A DNA stretch of 42,764 bases from a virus. Shown one piece after another: positions 35,345 through 42,764 of the stretch (positions are counted from its first letter, which is position 1; each line of letters begins with the position of its first letter). Location of the stretch: positions 1-42,764 of the IMG/VR virus record IMGVR_UViG_3300046834_000044. One strand, written 5' to 3'. The notes beneath the pieces were generated by a model. It saw nothing but the letters and a program-made list of their open reading frames with translations, was not told where the DNA came from and did not search any database. A program made the translations under genes and the position numbers.

Positions 35345-36937
35345 TTAGCTGGTCTTGTTCTGGAGGAGCTGGAACGCGGTCGGGTCCACAACGTCCGCAC
35401 CGACTCGGGCGTAGGCGAACCATCCGCGCTGGCCGGTCGGGCGGTTGTTGGTCACGTCGAACAGCATCGGCACGAACTCGATGTTCATGCCCGCGCGCTG
35501 CGCGACGAGGTAGCCCTTCATGTTGCCGACGATGAGTTCGTTGGCTGCCGCCGTGCCCGCAGCCGCAGAGTCCATGTAGTCGGTCATCGGGTACTCGCGA
35601 CCGAACAGACGCGGGATGGCCGACTCGGTGATGTTGACCGTGAAGTTCGGGTCCACCGTGCCGAGCTGGCGGATCGCGTTCTGGACCGAGGTCGAAGAGA
35701 GCCAGGTCGCCTCGTCGCGGTGACGCTCCGGCAGGCGGGCCCACATCGCGTAGATGTCGGAAGCCGCGATGACGCCGGAAGCCGCAACCGCAGTCGAGAC
35801 GTCCGGGCTGGTCTGGAGCACCAGCCGGGAGACCAGACCGCGCGGGGTGCTGCTCGCCGAACCCGTGATGAGCTTGTCGGCCAGCAGCTCGCGGTAACCG
35901 CGACCCAGCATCTCCGACATGGCCTCCGCGAAACCGGGCCAGTCCTGCCCGATCTCGATCGAGTACGGGATGAAGCCGTCGGCACGCTGCGCCGCGACCT
36001 CCGGCTGAGTGATCGTCGGAGAGTTGTCGTTGGCCGTCGCCGCTTCCGCGTCGAACTTCCAGGAGACACCCGCCGAGCTGAGACCCTTCCAGCGGTCGGT
36101 GGTGATCGTCTCGACCCGTGCCCGGCTGAGCAGGGCGTTGGAGCTGCCCTGCGCGGTCAGGATGATGGTCGGGTCGATCACGACGGGGACAGCGAAGCCA
36201 CCCGCACCACCGGAACCGATCGCCATGGCCCGCTGGATCGTCTGGACTTCCTGGACCGCGCGACCCTCCTCCGGCGTGAACACCGGGTGCAGGCTGCCCG
36301 TGGCCTTCTGGAACGCCGACCGGTATGCCGGGTTCGAGGTGGCGATCAGGTACGCAGCGAGGAGCTGGCCGTCGGTGTCGCCGTTCTTGGTCCGGAGCGT
36401 CTTCTCGATCCGCTCCTTCTGGTCGGCCCGCAGGTGCGCGCCGATGGCCTTGTCGTCGAGGATGCCCAGCGACCGGCTGACCAGGTCCATGTGGATCGAC
36501 GGGTCGGAGGCGAAGGCCGCGTGACGCGACAGGTCGAACCGAGTGTCCTTGTCGACTCCCGGGCGAACCGAGACACTACCATATTTGGCCCGCGCGGCAG
36601 CCAACCGAGACGCCCGAGTCTCCCGAGCGGTGATCTCGGACCGCAGTGTCTTCAGCTGCTCCTCGTTGCCGTCGAACTCGGCCTGCAGCTTGTCGAACTC
36701 GGTCTGCTTGCCCGACCGGGTCTCGGTCGAACCGGCCTCGCTGATCTCCTCGTTGAGGACGTCGAGGTTGGCCAGGAGTTCCCGCTGGCGGGCTTCGAGC
36801 CGCTCGATCGGGTCCTCGTCAGCCGCCCCACCGACGAACCAGACCGGAGCGCCGTTCTTGCGGTAGCCGATGATTCGCTGCGCGTTCTTGCGGACGAATG
36901 CCGCGTGAATCGCGTCCTTGACGTTCTGCATGTTCAC
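35345..36937 (-). CDS. Major capsid protein (HK97 fold)
   Basis: This 530-residue protein has a long N-terminal coiled-coil scaffold-like (delta) region: IERLEARQRELLANLDVLNEE and EFDKLQAEFDGNEEQLKTL (about 40-110). This is followed by an HK97-type shell domain with AGGFAVPVVIDPTII, WKGLSSAGVSW, IPYSIEIGQDWPGFAEAM and a C-terminal WFAYARVGADVVDPTAFQLLQ. The encoded protease would remove the delta part. It is followed by a strong terminator. The GTG at 36937 overlaps the protease stop; the ATG two codons later is the likelier start. Confidence 0.92.
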   Translation of the reverse strand: MNMQNVKDAIHAAFVRKNAQRIIGYRKNGAPVWFVGGAADEDPIERLEARQRELLANLDVLNEEISEAGSTETRSGKQTEFDKLQAEFDGNEEQLKTLRSEITARETRASRLAAARAKYGSVSVRPGVDKDTRFDLSRHAAFASDPSIHMDLVSRSLGILDDKAIGAHLRADQKERIEKTLRTKNGDTDGQLLAAYLIATSNPAYRSAFQKATGSLHPVFTPEEGRAVQEVQTIQRAMAIGSGGAGGFAVPVVIDPTIILTAQGSSNALLSRARVETITTDRWKGLSSAGVSWKFDAEAATANDNSPTITQPEVAAQRADGFIPYSIEIGQDWPGFAEAMSEMLGRGYRELLADKLITGSASSTPRGLVSRLVLQTSPDVSTAVAASGVIAASDIYAMWARLPERHRDEATWLSSTSVQNAIRQLGTVDPNFTVNITESAIPRLFGREYPMTDYMDSAAAGTAAANELIVGNMKGYLVAQRAGMNIEFVPMLFDVTNNRPTGQRGWFAYARVGADVVDPTAFQLLQNKTS

Positions 36938-37725
36938 CTACCTGCCTTCATCAGTCGAAGTCGCATCGAACGCAAGGTGTCCTCGCGTCGGGTGCGTTCC
37001 GCATCGACGAGGCGGGCCGGGACGTCAGTCTCGGGTGCCGAGGTGAAGGGAACCGCGTCCGGGGTGCGTCGTGCCGCCCGGAATGCCTGGAGGCATCGTA
37101 CCAGCTCGTCGTGCCGCCCGGAAGAACGGATGGCAACCTGATCGAGCCACACATCAGTGAGGGAGCGCATCCCGACACTCGCAGTCGGCGAGGCGGGCCA
37201 GGTGACCGGTCCGGCCTCGAACGTCCGGGTCTCGGAGATCGTCCGTTCCGGGAGGCCATCCGGGTTGTGATCCGAGACCCCGGGTTCATTCACCCAGTCC
37301 TCACGCATGACATCGAACATGAAGCTCGACCCGTACGCGCCGTCTCGGATACCCGGGAGCAGGTCTCGGTTGTAGGAGGTGTCATAAAGCGGCACTTCCA
37401 GCTCCGGCCCGTGATATCCGTCTACGTTCACCTCCTCGAACCTGGTGGGCAGGCCGAGGAGCTTGTCACCAACGTGGAGGTCCGTGCCGTGGTTGTAGAG
37501 CACCTTGGTGTTGTACCGGCCGTCCGAGCGCTTCGCGTTGGCTGCCGTCCGCTTGAACGCCCCCGGCATCGTGCGCTCCAGGAACCGACCCTCCCACATC
37601 GAGTTGATCTCGTACCAGGTGTCGAACGGCGAGAACCGGACAACCATGGTCCCGAGATCGTCCTCACCTGCGTCGCGGGTCTTCAACTCGGCAGCGCGAG
37701 CGACGAGTAGGCCTTTGATTCGCAT
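36934..37725 (-). CDS. Prohead (HK97-type) maturation protease
   Basis: This 263-residue protein fits the U35-type prohead protease: TMVVRFSPFDTWYEI, then FLERTMPGAFKRT, VLYNHGTDLHVGDKLLGLP (catalytic His region), YGSSFMFDV (Ser region) and TRTFEAGPVTWPASPTASVG. It cleaves the capsid scaffold region during maturation. The end of the protein (about 215-263) is a charged extension. It lies directly before the major capsid gene with an overlap. Confidence 0.88.
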   Translation of the reverse strand: MRIKGLLVARAAELKTRDAGEDDLGTMVVRFSPFDTWYEINSMWEGRFLERTMPGAFKRTAANAKRSDGRYNTKVLYNHGTDLHVGDKLLGLPTRFEEVNVDGYHGPELEVPLYDTSYNRDLLPGIRDGAYGSSFMFDVMREDWVNEPGVSDHNPDGLPERTISETRTFEAGPVTWPASPTASVGMRSLTDVWLDQVAIRSSGRHDELVRCLQAFRAARRTPDAVPFTSAPETDVPARLVDAERTRREDTLRSMRLRLMKAGR

Positions 37726-37740
37726 TCTTACCTCCCAGTC

Positions 37741-38307
37741 CTACGCGCGGTTGAAGACGAAGTCACAAAACAGGTTGAGCGTGGTCGGTGACGTGGGGAA
37801 CGCCAGGTCTGCCGCAGCCACGAAGTACGCCCCATCTGCGGTCAGGTCGCCCGAGACGTGAGGCCACGGGTACGACGGAGTGTACGGGTACCGGTTCTGC
37901 GTCCACCCCACCGCCATGTAATCAACTCCAGCGGTGATGGGAACCACCGGGGTAAATGCGGCGTTGTTCCAGGCGTTGGCTGTCGGAGCACCGAACGTCG
38001 CTGTCTTCAGTTGGGCCATGTCCGACACTCGGTAGATCGCGCACTTGGCCGTGGTCGGGGGCGACGAACCGAAGTACCACCGACCCATCGAGATGTTGCC
38101 GTTCCGGCTCGAACGGAATCGGACGCCCTGGGAGAGGGCAAGCCCGTCCTCCGCGATCCCGAACGGGGTCTCGCCAGTGAACAGCGACTGATCGCCGGGG
38201 TCGGGGTCGCCCGGACCGAAGTCTACCCACACTCCGCCAATCCGAGCCTGCGCCACCGCAGTCGAATCGACCAGCACTCCCCCGATGCAGATCTTGACGG
38301 CTGTCAT
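37741..38307 (-). CDS. Fibre/adhesin-like protein between portal and protease
   Basis: This 188-residue protein begins MTAVKICIGGVLVDSTAVAQA, then has a jelly-roll-like domain: GVRFRSSRNGNISMGRWYFG, CAIYRVSDMAQLKTATFGA, WNNAAFTPVVPITAGVDYMA and LNLFCDFVFNRA. This resembles DUF4082-like or appendage domains. It lies with the 38304-38951 gene between portal and protease, where fibre genes are rare; a head fibre or collar appendage is the best guess. Confidence 0.55.
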   Translation of the reverse strand: MTAVKICIGGVLVDSTAVAQARIGGVWVDFGPGDPDPGDQSLFTGETPFGIAEDGLALSQGVRFRSSRNGNISMGRWYFGSSPPTTAKCAIYRVSDMAQLKTATFGAPTANAWNNAAFTPVVPITAGVDYMAVGWTQNRYPYTPSYPWPHVSGDLTADGAYFVAAADLAFPTSPTTLNLFCDFVFNRA

Positions 38308-38951
38308 GTCGAGAACACCACATCACCGTTGACGGGGGACACCGGGCCAGACCCACCGACGTAAACCCCCGCCCCGGGGGCTGCGACGTACGCCGAGCCG
38401 TTCCAGTAGAACACGGAGGGCGCTCCGATGGCCGACGGGGTCGGCAGAGCAGGCGTGCCGTGTCGGTGGTCCGACCGAGAGATCGAATCCTCCGACCCGC
38501 TGTTCGAGGCGAGGCCGTAGGTTGTCTGCGCCGAGACCGCGCCGTAGGTGACCGAACCTCCGCCCGGGTGGGTGTGGGCGACCAGAGCGTACAGCTCGCC
38601 GGTTCCATCCTGCGGCACCGGGGCCAGGTCGTTCAGGTCGATCTCTCCGCCGGGTGCGTCGAACGGCACCAGGATGACGAAAGGCTTCTTCCAACCCGGG
38701 AAGTCCGGACGAACGTCGTAAGTCCAGCCGGTCGGGCTGGCCGCTGGATCGTTGCCCGCGTACAGCGGAACCGACAGGATACCGTCCGCTGCGACGATCG
38801 CCTCAGTCTGCCCAGGGATCAGAAAGTTGTCGTCGTCCGAAGCGGAGGGGAAGATCACCGTGGTGCGTGTGAAGACCAGCCGACCTGCGACCAACGCGCC
38901 GTCTTGGTCCCGGATGGTCCCCCTGACCGTGATGAGAGCGGGAAGGGTCAC
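38304..38951 (-). CDS. Fibre-like protein with HTH/DHRHG repeats
   Basis: This 215-residue protein starts MTLPALITVRGTIRDQDGALV with a beta-domain like tail-fibre starts (GRLVFTRTTVIFPS; FVILVPFDAPGGEID). It then carries VAHTHPGGGSVTYG and SISRSDHRHGTPALPTP, His-rich trimer signatures common in phage fibres, and a GSAYVAAPGAGVYVGGSG end. Together with the next gene it forms a fibre pair in the head gene block. ATG overlaps the portal stop. Confidence 0.7.
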   Translation of the reverse strand: MTLPALITVRGTIRDQDGALVAGRLVFTRTTVIFPSASDDDNFLIPGQTEAIVAADGILSVPLYAGNDPAASPTGWTYDVRPDFPGWKKPFVILVPFDAPGGEIDLNDLAPVPQDGTGELYALVAHTHPGGGSVTYGAVSAQTTYGLASNSGSEDSISRSDHRHGTPALPTPSAIGAPSVFYWNGSAYVAAPGAGVYVGGSGPVSPVNGDVVFST

Positions 38952-40165
38952 GCGGCACCTCCGGGCGGGTTGGTCGGTTCACCTTCGCCCGGGGGGGCCG
39001 CTTCAGCCTTCTGTGCTCCGAGGGTGAGCGCCATCGGCTCGTCGCCCCACTCGACCGGCGGCTGGTTGTCGTCCGCCCGGATCTCGTTGATCTTGTACGC
39101 TCCGGTGTCGAGCTTGAGCTTGTTGACCTGCCAGCGCTGCATGGCGTTCGTCTCCAAGAACGCGTCACGTTCAAGGATGGCCACCTGGGGTCGCGGCAGC
39201 CAACCGAACCACACACGCTCGATTCGGTTGACCACCTTGCCCACCGTGTACTTCAACAGGGCGATGTCGCGGTCGACCATGTTGCTGTAGGTCATCGAGC
39301 CACCGGTGTCGTAACCGAGCACCTCAGCGACGCCGGGGCCGACAATCCGGGCGCACTGCGCCTCAGCGTAACCCTGCGTCTCCAGGAACTGCGATTCCTC
39401 CGGCGTGACCTGAAGAGCGGAGTATTTCCAGCCCTTACCGAGGACCACCGGCTCCCGAGTGCCGTACAAGGCAGCCATGAACCGGTCTTTGGCCGTGCGG
39501 ACCACGTTCTCGTCGGAGAGGTCCGCCAGGTCGTTCGTCAACAGGCCGGTCGGGTGTCCGCCGTCCTGGAACCAAGAGACTCCGAATCGGGTGGCCGAGA
39601 TCGACAGACCGAGAGTCGCCGCGTGCGCCTGGACCTGGGACAATCCCATCAGAGTCCCAGCGACCGGGTTGATCCGCTTGTGGTAGAACCGGTTGCTCGC
39701 GATCGGCTGGCCAGACACCGACCAACTCGGCACGCCGTCGAGCACGCTCACCGAAACCGTGTCCGGGTGGTACAGGTCGGTCTGCCGGATCATTCCGGTC
39801 GGACCCTGGTCGATGATCTGGCCGAACACGTTGCCGCGCATGAACCACGACTGGATGAGCTGATAGGTCCAATCCTGCCGCCCGTGCCCCGAACCGTCTG
39901 GATCCTCAAGGTAACCAGGGGTCGGACGCTTCCGACGGGTCGGCCCCTCGCCCGAGTAGACACTCAAGGGCAGCTCGGAGACGATCGACGCCACCAGGTC
40001 CACGCCGGATCCGAACGCAACCGACTGGAGCGCGGTCTCACCGATCGTGGCGTCGACTTGGTCGTATGTCCCGCCGATGGTTCCATACGTGAACGGGTAG
40101 GTTGGCTGCCACGGCTGTGCACGCTTGGCCGTTTGACTACTCCGGCGTGGCCACCACAGACTCAC
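38948..40165 (-). CDS. Portal protein
   Basis: This 405-residue protein is a HK97-type portal: ATIGETALQSVAFGSGVDLVASIVSELP, then QDWTYQLIQSWFMRGNVFGQII, GLSQVQAHAATLGLS, EVLGYDTGGSMTYSNMVDRDIALLK and RIERVWFGWLPRPQVA. It forms the twelve-subunit DNA channel at one vertex. Its C terminus (GEGEPTNPPGGAA) is short. It follows TerL and a small membrane protein and overlaps the fibre-like gene. Confidence 0.9.
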   Translation of the reverse strand: MSLWWPRRSSQTAKRAQPWQPTYPFTYGTIGGTYDQVDATIGETALQSVAFGSGVDLVASIVSELPLSVYSGEGPTRRKRPTPGYLEDPDGSGHGRQDWTYQLIQSWFMRGNVFGQIIDQGPTGMIRQTDLYHPDTVSVSVLDGVPSWSVSGQPIASNRFYHKRINPVAGTLMGLSQVQAHAATLGLSISATRFGVSWFQDGGHPTGLLTNDLADLSDENVVRTAKDRFMAALYGTREPVVLGKGWKYSALQVTPEESQFLETQGYAEAQCARIVGPGVAEVLGYDTGGSMTYSNMVDRDIALLKYTVGKVVNRIERVWFGWLPRPQVAILERDAFLETNAMQRWQVNKLKLDTGAYKINEIRADDNQPPVEWGDEPMALTLGAQKAEAAPPGEGEPTNPPGGAA

Positions 40166-40377
40166 TTGTCACCCCGGGGGGTCTCGCGAGGCGGGACGGA
40201 CGCCACGATATCTACAGCCCACACCACCAGGCCTGCGACGATGTACCCCGCTGGCCGGTAGACGAGCCAGACGCCGTAGATGGCTATTACGGGCCCCACC
40301 ACCCCCGGCGCGGCCCGGAGGAGGGACGCTAGAAGCCGAACCGTGAAACCCAGTCCTGCCGCGATCGCTCCGACCAT
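40162..40377 (-). CDS. Small membrane protein between TerL and portal
   Basis: This 71-residue protein begins MVGAIAAGLGFTVRLLASLL and has two hydrophobic stretches (VVGPVIAIYGVWLVY and YIVAGLVVWAVDIVA). It overlaps the portal start. GTGGTACACT lies upstream at 40401-40406, perhaps a -10 box, but with no good -35. A membrane protein here is unusual; possibly a superinfection or holin-like function. Unassigned. Confidence 0.55.
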   Translation of the reverse strand: MVGAIAAGLGFTVRLLASLLRAAPGVVGPVIAIYGVWLVYRPAGYIVAGLVVWAVDIVASVPPRETPRGDK

Positions 40378-40426
40378 CACGCCCCCTCTCGTCGGTATGC
40401 AGTGTACCACGGAAGGGGCCCCTGGC

Positions 40427-41977
40427 CTACCAGATGTTCTCAAGGGGATTGTAGTCATCTTTGATTTTCTCGATCCGCTCTCGGTATGCCCACATCGCCT
40501 CGCTGGCGGTCTTGGCCGGACCGACCTCCACACCGCGCCTGTGGTCGAAAGTGGAACCCCGGACGCCTGCCGGACGGGACGGAACCGAGACAGCCGAGTT
40601 CAGGGGGGCCGAATCGTCGTGTCGGATGTTGTTGTTGTTCGCCGAGTCGACAATCATGCCGAAAGCCGTGCCGACGTCGACCGTGTTGGGCAGAATCAGG
40701 TCTCCGCGCTTCGGTTCCTCAGCCGACTCCGGCAGCTTGATCTTGATATCAGCCAGGTCGTCAACCGTGGTCTCTCCGGCCGAGTCCGTGGTGAACGCGA
40801 TTGGGTTGTACTTCTCTTTGATCTCGGCCAGCTTTGGGAATAGCCAGCCTGTCCCCGGCTTGTGCGCGATGACCCCGACGTACCACTTGCCGTCGCGCAT
40901 CGTGGCGAACCCGATCGTGGCGTGGGTGCGTCGGGCGTTCACGTGGAACGAGACAGCGAAGGGGTTCAACTCGGAGAGCGGGACGTGGCCCTGTGCCCGT
41001 TCAGCCCAGACCTCCGGGTCGATCGCCGAGTCGCCCTCCTCCCGGGCACGCGGCAGCCACATGCCACACCGGTCCATCGCAAAGGCCTGACCAGCACCCA
41101 GAGTCCGCAGCTCACCTCGGATCGCTCGCTCCCGGAGACCGGTTCCGTTCTCACGCACCAGGCCTAGACTCGGATTCGTCGCCTGCCAGGTCTCCGGGTC
41201 GCGCAGGGTCGCCATGCTTGACCGGTCAGACAGGTCGAGCGTCTCGATGCCGTAGTTGAACCAAGCGATACCATCCTCGCCGTTCTCCCCCGCCTCCATG
41301 AGGTTGTAGATCCAGGCGTCGTTCTCGCGGGGCGGCGTACCGAAGAACCAAATCTGCGGGTCCTGTTGCGCTGACAGAACGGGCTGAATCGTCTGCATCA
41401 GGTCCTCGGTCAGCGCCTGTGCCTCGTCCAGTACGAGCCGGGGGGCCGAGAACCCCAGACCGGTACCGCCCTGCCTCGCCATGAAGCGCAGGCGCGTACC
41501 GAACCGGGTCTCGATGCCCTGCTCGCCTTTTGATTTGGCGATGGCCTTGATGTGTCGCCCGAGCAGGTTGTTGTTTGCCTCCGCCAGCGCCTGAATCCGA
41601 AGGAACGCCTCCGCCGCAGTTGGGTACAGGTGCGCCGAGTGGATAATCAAGGGGACCTTGTAGATGAACAGCCAGCCGATTTCGAGCGCCATGATGATGT
41701 CGCCCTTGCCGTTCTGGCGGGGGACCCAACACCCGCACTGGTCGGCTGCGTTCTCAAGCAGGCCGGTGATCCCCCGGTTCTGCCCGAGCCCTCTTTGCAA
41801 GATCCACTGCTGCCACGGGTCGAGCGGACGCTTCAACTGCGACATGAGGTCGATGACCTCGCCTGCCGCAGTCTGGCTGTAGGCCGGGTAGTTTGCAACT
41901 CGGGGCGTCATGCTACCCGGCTGCACGACGCTCCACTGCGCGTTGGAAGCTGAGGATGGTGTCGCCGTCGTCGACAT
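40427..41977 (-). CDS. Terminase large subunit
   Basis: This 516-residue protein has an ATPase domain with CWVPRQNGKGD (Walker A) near 84-94, RLVLDEAQAL (Walker B) and the coupling segment WFFGTPPREND. A nuclease domain follows with acidic residues (ATIGFATMRDGKW, FTTDSAGETTVDDLADI). It cuts and packages DNA into the prohead. The longest start overlaps TerS by 65 bases; an ATG at 41911 (MTPRVANYPA), one base past the TerS stop, is an equally likely start. Confidence 0.9.
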   Translation of the reverse strand: MSTTATPSSASNAQWSVVQPGSMTPRVANYPAYSQTAAGEVIDLMSQLKRPLDPWQQWILQRGLGQNRGITGLLENAADQCGCWVPRQNGKGDIIMALEIGWLFIYKVPLIIHSAHLYPTAAEAFLRIQALAEANNNLLGRHIKAIAKSKGEQGIETRFGTRLRFMARQGGTGLGFSAPRLVLDEAQALTEDLMQTIQPVLSAQQDPQIWFFGTPPRENDAWIYNLMEAGENGEDGIAWFNYGIETLDLSDRSSMATLRDPETWQATNPSLGLVRENGTGLRERAIRGELRTLGAGQAFAMDRCGMWLPRAREEGDSAIDPEVWAERAQGHVPLSELNPFAVSFHVNARRTHATIGFATMRDGKWYVGVIAHKPGTGWLFPKLAEIKEKYNPIAFTTDSAGETTVDDLADIKIKLPESAEEPKRGDLILPNTVDVGTAFGMIVDSANNNNIRHDDSAPLNSAVSVPSRPAGVRGSTFDHRRGVEVGPAKTASEAMWAYRERIEKIKDDYNPLENIW

Positions 41978-42305
41978 TCGTCGTCTCGTCCTTCGACTTA
42001 GCCGGTCCTGTTTGCTTCAGTCCGGTCTGCCGGATTTCAAGCATGACGTTTTTGAACACGGACTGTTGGTTGCGGATCTCCGCCAGCACGCCGTTGACCT
42101 CAAGCGTGAACTCGGTCCCGTCGTTGGTTACCAAGGATGCCCAGACCTCGATGTCCCCGGCAGCCAGCAACTGCAGCTTGTCCAGTGTGTCCGCCAGCCG
42201 GGCTGCTTCATGAACGAGCGCGCGGTGTCCAGCCGCCAAGCCAGTTGCGTCGTAAGCGTCCCAGATAGCCTGGCCACGCTGGCCCAATGCCGCACGCTCG
42301 TTCAT
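41913..42305 (-). CDS. Terminase small subunit
   Basis: This 130-residue protein is mostly helical (AALGQRGQAIWDAYDATGLA; LVHEAARLADTLDKLQLLAAG; VNGVLAEIRNQQSVFKNVML) and lies directly before TerL, as P27-like terminase small subunits of actinophages do. It would recognise the packaging site. The last part is charged. Starts MNERAALG with TAGGATAGG upstream. Confidence 0.75.
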   Translation of the reverse strand: MNERAALGQRGQAIWDAYDATGLAAGHRALVHEAARLADTLDKLQLLAAGDIEVWASLVTNDGTEFTLEVNGVLAEIRNQQSVFKNVMLEIRQTGLKQTGPAKSKDETTNVDDGDTILSFQRAVERRAAG

Positions 42306-42703
42306 CAGCCTATCCTATCAGTGGGTGGGGGCCCGTACGTCGTCGGCGTGTGACCCGGTGCAGGCGGGGGCGACGTCATCGACACTCCGAACGCCAGGAG
42401 CGCCAGGAGCAGCATCACCAACCCCATCGCGACGATCGCGAGCCCGAAGAACCACTCCGGGGGCTCGGCCCCGTCCGGATGCCACGCCCGCTCGTCCTCG
42501 CCCAACACGGCCCCGCAGTCGATGCACCACCGGCCTCGCCCGTTTGCATCGTACCTGCAAGCAGCCGGGGTTAGGCAAGACACCCCGTCTTCATGCCTTC
42601 GTTTTGCCCAGGGGACGCCCCTGAACGTCTCGGTCTGAATCCAGACCCCGGGTTGGGCCGGACGCACGATCCCGCCCTCTTTGAACTTACGCAAATCTGC
42701 CAT
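42305..42703 (-). CDS. Membrane protein with zinc-ribbon-like head
   Basis: This 132-residue protein has an N-terminal soluble part with CLTPAACRYDANGRGRWCIDCG (four cysteines, possible zinc site), a transmembrane helix (FFGLAIVAMGLVMLLLALLAF) and a Pro/Thr-rich tail. It is the first late gene. Only 61 bases separate it from the right window end. The ATG lies six bases after TAGGAT, so a very short leader is likely. Function unknown. Confidence 0.6.
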   Translation of the reverse strand: MADLRKFKEGGIVRPAQPGVWIQTETFRGVPWAKRRHEDGVSCLTPAACRYDANGRGRWCIDCGAVLGEDERAWHPDGAEPPEWFFGLAIVAMGLVMLLLALLAFGVSMTSPPPAPGHTPTTYGPPPTDRIG

Positions 42704-42714
42704 ATCCCCATCCT

Positions 42715-42743
42715 ATCGTAGGTGTCAAGACCTTCTTTGGTAA
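42715..42743 (-). promoter_or_regulatory. Putative late promoter at the right end
   Basis: On the minus strand: TTACCA, 17-bp spacer, then TACGAT, followed within 11 bases by the ATG of the first late gene. A CTTGACA is also present inside the spacer, so the exact promoter is uncertain. Confidence 0.4.
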
Positions 42744-42764
42744 GGAGAGAAAGACAAAGGTGAG

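Noticed and set aside
1-42764. tRNA genes and CRISPR arrays
   Set aside because: I saw no cloverleaf with a T-loop GTTCGA-type core and no regular spacer-repeat array; the only tandem repeats are the short iterons near 1.8-2.04 kb.

Overview
The window reads as a complete or nearly complete genome of a strictly lytic, long-tailed (siphovirus-type) actinobacteriophage of about 42.8 kb. Base composition is GC-rich. A WhiB-family gene, a DUF397 gene and the style of the endolysin point to an actinobacterial host, most likely Streptomyces or a relative; the host genus is an inference. Both window ends are intergenic, an HNH endonuclease lies at the left end and the terminase genes at the right end, as expected if the ends are the packaging (cos) region. 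I see no integrase, lysogeny repressor, tRNA or CRISPR array.

Layout. (1) 0-12.1 kb, minus strand: HNH and endonuclease VII-like nucleases, an iteron-rich origin-like region (1.79-2.04 kb), a PrimPol-helicase fusion, a possible ssDNA-associated protein, a Cas4/RecB-like exonuclease with Fe-S cysteines, a UvrD-like helicase, many small overlapping genes and a phage adenylosuccinate lyase (PurB). (2) 12.2-15.5 kb, plus strand: PurZ (a PurA homologue with the diagnostic Asp-to-Ser change), a MazG/MazZ-like pyrophosphohydrolase, small genes, and a deoxyribosyltransferase-like domain fused to a dUTPase. (3) 15.5-21.5 kb: a mosaic of very small transcription units on both strands, including a NADAR protein (possible anti-DarT1) and a WhiB. 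Each unit has its own promoter built to one plan (TTNNNN, 18 bp, RTGG-TANNNT); several are preceded by CRP-like palindromes and several have the -35 box inside the loop of a terminator-like hairpin. (4) 21.6-42.7 kb, minus strand: structural genes read right to left: membrane protein, TerS, TerL, small membrane protein, portal, two fibre-like proteins, protease, major capsid, a glycosyltransferase/methyltransferase cassette, connectors, two paralogous tail-tube-like proteins, tail chaperones with a GGGAAAA -1 frameshift, tape measure, a large minor tail protein, a C1q-like tail protein, endolysin and holin-like genes.

Main biological reading: the phage probably makes Z-DNA (2-aminoadenine in place of adenine). 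PurZ, a MazZ-like enzyme and its own PurB surround a shared control region, and replication is by a PrimPol, as in cyanophage S-2L. No DatZ or DpoZ is visible, so how adenine would be excluded is open. A second genome-wide signal is a 10-bp word, GTTGGCTGCC or its complement, found 28 times exactly across the genome, in both orientations and in different reading frames.
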